From: Schistosoma haematobium
Taxonomy: Eukaryota; Platyhelminthes; Trematoda; Strigeidida; Schistosomatidae
DNA length: 64,000 nucleotides
Assembly (NCBI RefSeq): GCF_000699445.3
Contig: NC_067197.1
Coordinates: 1,240,001 to 1,304,000, forward strand
Direction of reading: 5' to 3'
In this document: in pieces, positions 1-64,000 of the stretch
Numbering within the stretch: the stretch's first letter is position 1
Layout of the letters: each line of letters starts with the position of its first letter
Notes under the pieces: generated by a model
What the model was told of the DNA's origin: nothing
Databases searched by the model: none
What the model saw: the letters and a program-made list of their open reading frames with translations, nothing else
Position numbers and translations under genes: made by a program

Positions 1-59
1 CTTATAATGATTTCAGATCAAATGTCTCCAATAATGCACGCTCTCATAAGATTTCGAAA

Positions 60-302
60 TCTTACACATCTTTTCCTAATGATATGTTCAAAGTGCCCTG
101 GTTCCTTCTATATGCCGAAGACATCTCCAAAACATCCCTGATCGTGTATACATATTGACTTTGCTGGCCCATTCCAAGGTACGGCACCCAGTTTACTTTT
201 CCCATTTTCTCAGATTTCTGCAGCATATCTGGAGTCAAATATGTTTGTTCGTTTCCATACTAACCACAATCGAATGATCAAGTCGATAGATTTGTGGACA
301 CC
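60..302 (+). pseudogene. Gypsy-type LTR retrotransposon integrase fragment, degraded
   Basis: Reading the + strand, 151-180 gives HIDFAGPFQG, the motif around the first catalytic Asp of gypsy/Metaviridae integrases. The codon expected to be the preceding Trp reads TGA (139-141), and similarity fades after about 290, where RTE sequence begins. It lies opposite in strand to the gag-protease-RT remnant at 845-2230, so the two are separate or rearranged pieces. Confidence 0.6.
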
Positions 303-845
303 TTCAACTCCTCTTGTAGCTCTTCTAGAGTTACTGCCGGTCCCAAGCCCGAGTAAACGAGGAGAGTTGGGTATGGGTTAGCGACCCCATCCCATAGAAA
401 ACTAACTCGCTAAAAACCCAACCAGAAAAAATCATTCAAACCATTTAAACTCTGACCTGGAAGTTAGAATGTCTTCATTTAGAAGAACTATGACGCCTCA
501 TGGTGAAAGCCGAGTTCCTTCGGAAACAACGAGGCCGATGCCCCTCTTGCAACCAGAGCAACAATGTTTATAGGTACATGGAACGTTCGAACAATGTGGG
601 AGACTAGGAAGACCAGTCAAATAGCAACGGAAATGAGGAGATACAATCTGGCAGTACTGAGGATCAGTGAAACCCATTACACCCAAGCTGGACAACAAAG
701 GCTAAATAAGCGAGAGGTGTTGCTATACTCGGTCACGCAGAGAAAAATACGGAAAAGTTGCTTTGGCGATAAGCTCCTCAGTTGTGGAGATGCTATTCTC
801 GTCCAAACTGATGGATTTCGCATTTCCACGAAGTTGTTCAGTTAA
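303..845 (+). mobile_element. RTE-clade (SR2-like) non-LTR retrotransposon, 5' end with start of the APE endonuclease
   Basis: 564-720 encodes GTWNVRTMWETRKTSQIATE and RISETHYTQAGQQRLNKRE, the start of an apurinic-type endonuclease domain (WNVRT and the SETH block carry conserved residues). The leader 303-560 recurs at 5365-5640 and, reversed, at 51113-51217, which defines a shared 5' region. The frame breaks soon after the endonuclease start and no RT follows, so the copy is truncated. Confidence 0.75.
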
Positions 846-2230
846 AGGTCTCACGAGAGACGTGCAGTTTGGTATGAACCGCCCATAGAAACTTACGAGG
901 CCGTTAAACGTGCGTAGTTTCTTGGTTGTGCCGCCACTTTGCTTCTCAGAGGTCGGATGCCTTGAGCATCAACAGTGTGTTCAAGGAAATCTAGGGAGTC
1001 AGTTCCGATTTGGCATTTCTGAATTTTTACAACAATGCCATACTTTCACAGTCGTTCGAAAACGGGGTCCATATGCTGGAGATGAAATTCTTTGTTCGGA
1101 CTTGCGATTAAGTATTCATCAAAATACGCATGTACGAAGTTGTGTCCTCAATAAACGTGATCGATAAATCTCTAGAAAATTTGTGCAGCACTTCTTATTT
1201 TAGTATTTCCGTCCACTAACCACCGTTTGCGCCTTTCGATTGGTAGATTATGGTGTTGTGGCACGTCTTGAAATGATTTGCATAAAAACGTCCGAAACAA
1301 CGAAGGTCCAGTGAACGGGTCTGCGTAAACCCACGTTAGGGTTAACATATCGCTTATCATATGTGGCGATCGGTTTCCACTTTACCGTCTGTAAGTTTAA
1401 AACCGATTTGTGAAGCCGGTCGTTAGAATTTGATGAAAGAATGCTAACTTCTGCGCCACTGTTGACGAGGTAGCGAACTTTCACATTCATATCAGTGATG
1501 TATAACAGATGGCTATATTCGCCGGCTACAGTCGTCCTCAATGCATGCCGGCTGGAATGTTGCCCGAAACGTTTTTGATGTCAGTCTGTTTAGAACTCGG
1601 AAAATTTCAGGTTTTTCTGCAACTTCGAGAGGACTTACCATAACGATTATAGTAGCATCGCCAATCAGGTGTATCTGTTCCTCGAGATTTGGAGACAGAT
1701 CGATTTCATGAAGAACTCCTTCAAATGGTTTTGGAGAGCCTTTGGTCATGACGAATTTTCAGATAACGTGCCAGAGTCTGGTGATCTCCAGAATCCGATA
1801 TACAGATGCAGCCAGCTCATCTACAGCGTTATTCCGAAATGAAATAAGCACTGTCTGCACCTGTTGGGGGAAGTTTAAACAAGAACAGTTGTCTAAAAAG
1901 GCCTTCGTCAAAAACCCAATGACCAATGACCCCTCACATCCCTGGTAATATTTCTGTTGCTGAGCCATGTTGTAGACCAATGTTGTTGAAAAGTTGGTCC
2001 AACCTCTGTCGGTCGGTCATACGTTCATGTTCAAGAATGGCCGTTTGAGTTTCATAAGGTTCTGAAACATCACTAGTAAACATATTAGGTGTGACGTACC
2101 AGTCGAATCCGCGCAGTGGTTCTTTCGCCACCGCGAAGAACTGTACACGTCGGTCTGTCACGCCGTATCCATGGAATTCATCTTCCGCATAGCAGAACCC
2201 GCTCCGATGTTGTCACGCCAAAATCGTATC
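845..2230 (-). pseudogene. Gypsy-type LTR retrotransposon remnant: gag, protease and part of RT
   Basis: Read on the minus strand. 2160-1760 encodes a gag-like stretch (MTDRRVQFFAVAKEPLRGF, PQQVQTVLISFRNNAVDELA). 1541-1275 encodes a retropepsin-like stretch in which the catalytic DSG reads NSG (YLVNSGAEVSIL). 1190-850 encodes an RT palm piece (GIRPLRSKVAAQPRN) whose catalytic YxDD-type box reads YFDE and which is broken by stops. The region between protease and RT palm is deleted. A possible primer-binding area with TGGCGTGACAACATCGG lies near 2200-2220. The copy is dead by several independent lesions. Confidence 0.7.
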
Positions 2231-5004
2231 AGCTGAAATGAAGGTGGCAAAATAGTTTTGATCTTAAATAATTTAGGGATCCGTTCTGTCATAATGAGTA
2301 TAAAGTATAGTAATGAACGATGAAAAGGTATCCGAAAATACTAGAACAATATTACAATATGTAAAAATTAGATTTTTAAAAAATGATATACAAAGTCCCA
2401 CCAAGGAACAGACTCACAGTTCACGAATTGGTGTACCAGATCACGTCAAGCTCACCACTAAAGATATCACAAGTAATCAGAGTTTGACAACGCTTTAACC
2501 AGCTTCACCTTTTATAATCGGATTATACCAAGCCAGTCAAATCAGAAGTCAGAAGTGAAGAGGTTCGAAGATATATCTGATAAAACCTCGATAGACCGAT
2601 AAGTAATCTAAGCTGGTTAGCGGTTGTAGGATGTGTCGCACGGCATACCCATTCGTGATCTGGTGAGGATGCGTAAACGAGTGCCTTCAGATAGGTGAGT
2701 CCAATAAAACTAATGCGGTCAGCATGAAATGTCGAAGACTTACAGAGATTTCGATGTTGATGATTTATATACCGCTACACTTTTCCTTATTAATTTTATT
2801 GTGGAACAGCGACTGACAATAAACAACTTGCGTTCAATGATAGTGAAAAACTTTGGAGCTGTCTATGATTCATTATCGCCCTATCGATTTCAGATTAGGC
2901 TGTTTTCAAATCAACTAACAATCGATAATCCGCTGTCTTGAGTAGAACAATCCAGTTTATACGATTCCTAAAATCACAAAGTTTTTAAATTACATTGTGT
3001 TACTAACAAGTATTAAAGTAGTTTGTATTTGTCAGAGCATTTTTCTAACCTCGAAGCTTAAATATCACGTAAATCAAATGGTATAAAAAGGCATAACTGA
3101 CTTGATAAAGACAGTGATGACTGTTGTGACTTTGAATAACTTACCATGTCACTGATATGAACAAATGGATCTGGATAGGAAATTCATCTGACTATGACAT
3201 TTTTATGCTATTTCTGACGATGCATTCTGTAAGGAGACATCGACAGTTTCTCTGAATAGCTTCTAATAACCAATAAGATGATATACATCAGTTGAATAAT
3301 CGATTATCTCTACAAAATTCCAAAGAAATATGGATAGTGAATAATCACATCTTTCTTCATCTTGATTGGACTAATCTCGAATTCGTTAAAAGTTCTAACA
3401 TGTTATCCAAATACTTCTATAACATCATGGTGAAATACAGTTCTGTAAACAACCACATAATTTAACAAATAATCTATTTTTCAAAGTGAAGATTGTAATG
3501 TAGTACTTGGGATTCATGAGGGGAAGACTTTTGAGGACTAGTCAATAGTTAATTAGCCCAAGCAGTATCGGGTAAGATCACAGTTTATTAGTCTGTATCT
3601 CACTATATACTTGCGCGATTTATCACCATCATTAGATGATTAGTTTATTCCGATGTTTTCAGCTATTATCATCCCATTTATATGTGTGACCATAAGCATT
3701 TGTGCATGATAGCTATACCTGTATCTTTCGTCTCTATAAATTTTGAGTCATATTTTAACCAAATTGAGTAACCATGTTCCCCTACTATTTCTCTTCTTGA
3801 CTTTATTCACTAACAAAATATGAGAAGTATGTGATCAAAATCTTACTCGTACCTGACATAATCTAAATCTCTAAAAAAATGGATTGAGTTGACTTTTTCT
3901 TTTACCTACTCAAACATATTTCTTTTATTCACTTTTTATTACTGACAAATATATTAGTAGCTCAGTTGTACTCTGAAATAGCCATTTGTGATTTACACTG
4001 TAAGATATATTTAGCACGTTTGTCTATCATAATTTTAAATAATCACAAGAACAATTTCATTGTTAATAATTGCTCATCAGAAACTTGTCAAATGTTATTG
4101 TAAACTATAATTTTTAAGATGAATAAACAAATGCGGACACTCATAAGTTGATTAGCAACATCTTCGACTGTATTGAATCTACATAAGAACAGGAATCATG
4201 AAGTACTTCCATCGTTGTATGCTTTATTTAAAGGAACAAACACATAAACTTTGGTCACACAAGTATAAAGGAATTCAAGTCATCAAGATCAAATGCTAAA
4301 TGTTAATAAATCAACAGAGCACAGAAACAGTTGTGTCTAGATGATATTCAAAAAGAGTCGAAAACCATTGCAGAACTCTCACGACATAAGAAATTGAAAA
4401 AACTCATCATCAGTTTGTTTTCCTTAAAAGGGCCCAACTCGTTAACTTCGTTGAAAAAGTCTCTGAGTAATTGAACTAGGATCTAAAACTAACCTCAAAA
4501 TTCGAGAAACGGATAATACCGCTATATATGAAAAACGCTAAGAAATCATAAAAGCCTTTGAAATTATAGTCCCTCATAAATCAACACAACATTATCTCGT
4601 TTTATACAGATCAAAAGATATAGATGTAGAGATTGATAAATTCGATGTTATCTGCAACATAAAGTGAATCAACTGAGAGGAACACTAAATTAGATAATGT
4701 CCGTATCCACCTTCACTTATTTATAGACAAATACAAACTAGCGGTGAAATAACATGAAATAGTTCTACTGATATAATATTTTAGTGTTCTGAAAAATAAA
4801 ACTAGGAACTGGGGGCGATCTTCACTGAAAAGCTTCAATACTTACTTAAGATATAGATGACTAGTTTGGAAAATGGAATGAAGCATATGAAAATTGCATT
4901 CTACTATGTTAATCACTACTACAGTAAATAATATGAGACAAAATAAGATCAAATCTGATGTAGTTCTGACAGGGTATTCAAATTATGTTCATGAAGGTTA
5001 AATA
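2231..5004. other. Upstream AT-rich DNA with no recognisable gene
   Basis: About 2.8 kb. 2231-2940 may include an LTR of the gypsy remnant to its left, because it lies directly outside the gag side, but no second LTR is available to compare. The short open frames here show no domain, repeat or codon pattern. Nothing else was recognised. Confidence 0.4.
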
Positions 5005-5009
5005 CGAAG

Positions 5010-5300
5010 TATATTGTTCATTTCAATGGTGGTTAGAGGTAGTCGACAGGATACCCTGGATCCGAGTTTCGTGCTACTTGGCACTCGTCAGCAAGGTGTA
5101 CCTGTAATCTTGAGGTAACTGATGCTCTCTGGCGGATTCGATCCCGTGTCACCCAGCTTCACAGCCAGGGAGCATCAGTATCGAGTCACCTAGACTGGTG
5201 ACCACATTACAACTTGGTCGATAGCATTCGATCTGCACTAAGAACGAATTGACACACATGACATTGATCACCACCCAGTGATCAATCAACTGAGATTGTT
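5010..5300 (-). mobile_element. tRNA-like repeat (type B) with an intact-core hammerhead ribozyme
   Basis: Read on the minus strand, a tRNA-like segment with GGGATCGAATCC (box B-like) is followed by CTGACGAG at 5091-5084 and GAAA at 5070-5067. Stem II is GTGC/GCAC and stem I pairs ACACCTTG with the CAGGGT after the cleavage site. The same family occurs at 15210-15445, where the GAAA block is deleted. Confidence 0.65.
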
Positions 5301-5364
5301 CATTTCATTTATCTAATCAAATTTACAAGAATATCAATGAATAAAGGGAGATACGAACTCCGCC

Positions 5365-5690
5365 TGGAGCTCCGTCTGAGGCTATTGTCAATCCCAAACC
5401 CGGGTAAAGAAGGAGGGTTGGACATGGTGTTAGTGACCCCATCCCGTAGAAAACTAACTTGCTAAGAAAACGCTCACCAGAAAGAAAAATATTTTAAACT
5501 ATTTAAACTCTGCCCTGGAAGTTAGAAGGTCTTCATTTAGAAGAGTTATGAAGCCGAGTTCCTTCGGAAGTCACGAGGCTAATGCTACTTCTGACAACCA
5601 TAGTAACGATTAATTCAGGTACATGGAGTACTCGTACAATGTGAAAAACCAGGAGAGTCTTCTAAATTACTACAGAAAGAGGAATACAAA
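5365..5690 (+). mobile_element. RTE-clade retrotransposon, 5' leader only
   Basis: Aligns by eye with 303-600: the proline-rich GACCCCATCCC block, the TTTAGAAGA block, GCCGAGTTCCTTCGGAA and GGTACATGGAG, where the endonuclease would start. Similarity stops soon afterwards. It ends about 250 bp before the Notch-ligand start codon. Confidence 0.65.
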
Positions 5691-5941
5691 TACTTTTATC
5701 AATATAAAAAAGTGGATATTTTAGTCTTCAAATAATAAATTAATAACCATTTCATAATGTCAAAATTCATTAACACATCTCATTTATTGTCTATATATAA
5801 AATATGAATTGCGCCATATGGTCGAATGATAGCCAATCACAGTTCAACAAGATTTTGATTGGTCAATTCATTTAAATGTTTATCATTTCTTAAATAATTA
5901 GCCTAAGGGGTGTTGCTTCAATATGATTGGATAAAAAGAAA
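5690..5941 (+). promoter_or_regulatory. Candidate promoter and 5' leader of the Notch ligand, with a three-codon upstream ORF
   Basis: The 250 bp before the start codon are AT-rich and, unlike the flanks, free of recognisable repeats. A TATATATAAAA block lies at about 5792-5802 and a CCAAT at about 5833. An ATG at 5923 opens a three-codon frame (stop 5932-5934) that ends 7 bp before the main ATG and could lower translation if it is in the mRNA. No transcription start can be fixed from sequence, so this is a candidate only. Confidence 0.35.
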
Positions 5942-62391
<56,450 letters not shown>

Positions 62392-62645
62392 GTAAGTTTG
62401 ACATGTTGAGGATATTAATGATTACAATATGATTTTCCAGTGAAATAACTATATCTATTCATGTGATAATCGTTTCGAATTTTTCATGCTGTTCTCTACT
62501 TATTATTCAATGAATAAGATCTATTTCTATGTTTATTGATTTTTTTCCTAATCCTGAATGTTCTAGTTGACGTCTTTTTAACAAGGTTCCTTTATTTTTT
62601 TTTACCTGGCAAAGTTGTCAACTACATGTCCAACACTCCTACTTT

Positions 62646-62872
62646 ATCAGTATAGGGGTTGTGGAGATTATTAAGTTTTTGATTGAGATCATAAACCGAT
62701 TGATGTCAAACCACCGTTGAACACCTGGAAGCACTGGACGGTCTTCTCGTCCCGTTGTGGGATCCAGCAGTATGTATCCACGATCCCGCTCGCGGGATCC
62801 GAACCCAGAACCTTTAGTCCCGCTCTCAAACGCCTAACCTCCTGGACCATTGAGCCGGCATTCTACTCCTAC
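62646..62872 (-). mobile_element. Type C SINE, broken ribozyme
   Basis: Box B (GGGTTCGGATCCCG on minus), deletion over the CTGANGA side and GAGAAG in place of GAAA. Located in intron 13. Confidence 0.6.
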
Positions 62873-63028
62873 TTTATCCAAAATTGTAATTGGTAGTGAC
62901 GTTAGAAAGGCCAAAAGCAGATACTATTATCTTTGAGTGTGATATTTATTATGTTAATTCCATTTCTATATATGAATGTGGGCCGAAGTAAATGTGTACC
63001 AGGTACCATTATAATTATAAACAACTTG

Positions 63029-63230
63029 GGTGAGACTATAATTTATGGACGACCTTTGAGTGACGCTTGAGTGACCTTGAGAGCGTCCACTTAACAATCA
63101 GAACTAAATGAGGGTTATAAACCAGCGTGAGGAATTAGAGTGATGATTTACAGTTGAGGGTAAGGGTTAGGAATTACATTTATAGTTTTTATCACGAATT
63201 AACATCAACTTTAATGCCAAAACTCTAAGA
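63029..63230. mobile_element. Merlin MITE, left part
   Basis: GGTGAGACTATAATTTATGG as at 45466, then the same interior order (GAGGGTTATAAAC, GTGAGGAATTAGA, GATTTACAG) up to CCAAAACTCTA; the right end is missing. Confidence 0.6.
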
Positions 63231-63294
63231 ATAGTAACTCGTATAAAAGTAACCACTAGGTCAAATGAAAGCTTATGATATAAGGAATGAGGAT

Positions 63295-63410
63295 ATACTT
63301 TAATGGAGTTTTGTTCTTTGAGCTGGATAGTTTGGTCGTGGAGCTTTCATCGTTCTTCTGAACGACATCATCAGCACAAACTTCAAGTGGAAATGAAGTG
63401 AATGAGCATA
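63295..63410 (-). mobile_element. Penelope-like terminal repeat with preserved ribozyme-like motif
   Basis: Minus strand CTGATGA (63374-63368), stem TCGTTC/GAACGA with loop AGAA, GAAA (63348-63345). The outer block TTTGATGGAGTTTTGTTC-type sequence is at the left. Confidence 0.55.
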
Positions 63411-63884
63411 TATCCATAAACTAGTTACTTGATAATTATCTAATAAGAATGTATTTAATAATAGTTCATAAATAATTCCTAGTAGTTACCCTTGATTTAT
63501 TCTTTGTTCGGATATAAGATCGACAATACTTATTCATTCAATATCAGTTAATGATAGTAAAAAATGCCTCCACTAAATTAATGAATGTTGGTTGTATTTG
63601 TCATAGATTGATCACAGTTGGTGTATTATTATTATATACCATGAATCATTGGACAATTGTTTAGTTCTAGCATGACATTCCAAGCAGTGAGCACCCATGG
63701 TATTGCAATTGCAGGGACATGTTGCTGATAAACACACAAACTAACATGTAATCTAGATTCAGGTTCTCCGGCCAACTACCTACAATCTCTTAAAATCAAT
63801 AAAATGGTTCCTTTTTTTCTTTTTTTTTCTCTTCCCAAATTTATTTCACTGGATTATACTCTTTAATCAACATCTCCAAACACT

Positions 63885-64000
63885 AATCTTTCCAATTACT
63901 GCTTATACTTTTACTACCTCTACCACTACGGGATTCGAGTCGAGAACTGCATCTCCGTGCTAATGTGGTGTGGCAACTCAAACTGATATACGTACGTACG
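63885..64000 (+). mobile_element. Type F non-LTR element, 3' terminus with (TACG)n tail, cut by the window edge
   Basis: CCACTACGGGATTCGAGTCG, GTGCTAATGTGGTGTGGCAA and TACGTACGTACG: inverse of 47255-47370. The tail confirms the 3' end of this family. Confidence 0.6.

Noticed and set aside
5927..5941. Start of the Notch ligand at TTG 5927
   Set aside because: TTG is not a usual eukaryotic start and the next in-frame ATG at 5942 is close by.

Overview
The window is eukaryotic and almost certainly from a blood fluke of the genus Schistosoma. It is AT-rich, has long introns with GT-AG borders, and carries a repeat set typical of schistosomes: RTE-clade non-LTR retrotransposons of the SR2 type with (TAAG)n tails, tRNA-derived SINEs carrying hammerhead ribozymes (the Sm-alpha type), Merlin DNA transposons, Penelope-like elements and gypsy-type LTR remnants. 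The species cannot be fixed from sequence alone.

There is one convincing host gene, on the + strand. It runs from a start codon at 5942 past the right edge. Thirteen coding exons (5942-6505 to 62306-62391) splice in frame through 2845 nt (948 codons plus one base). They encode a Notch ligand: a hydrophobic N-terminus, an MNNL/C2-like domain, a DSL domain, a DOS-type pair of EGF repeats and at least 15 EGF repeats. That number points to the Serrate/Jagged class rather than Delta. The C-terminal part (possible cysteine-rich region, membrane segment, cytoplasmic tail) lies beyond the window. Intron 1 is about 26 kb; the other complete introns are 0.6-4.8 kb.

Layout: 1-5900 is upstream DNA made of decayed retroelements (gypsy integrase, RTE 5' ends, an inverted gypsy gag-protease-RT remnant, a ribozyme SINE) and unassigned AT-rich sequence. 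5942-6505 is exon 1. 6506-32548 is intron 1, with RTE 3' ends, Penelope-like pieces including an RT remnant, SINEs, a Merlin transposon at 31193-31983 and many microsatellites. 32549-62391 holds exons 2-13, separated by introns built largely of the same repeats. 62392-64000 is the start of intron 13.

The most unusual signal is the density of hammerhead ribozyme motifs. At least two tRNA-headed SINE families, and probably a third family, each carry a CUGANGA...GAAA core with pairing stems I and II. About 13 copies keep both core blocks and others have identifiable core mutations. Penelope terminal repeats carry a similar motif. Most copies lie inside introns of the Notch-ligand gene, often as inverted pairs.
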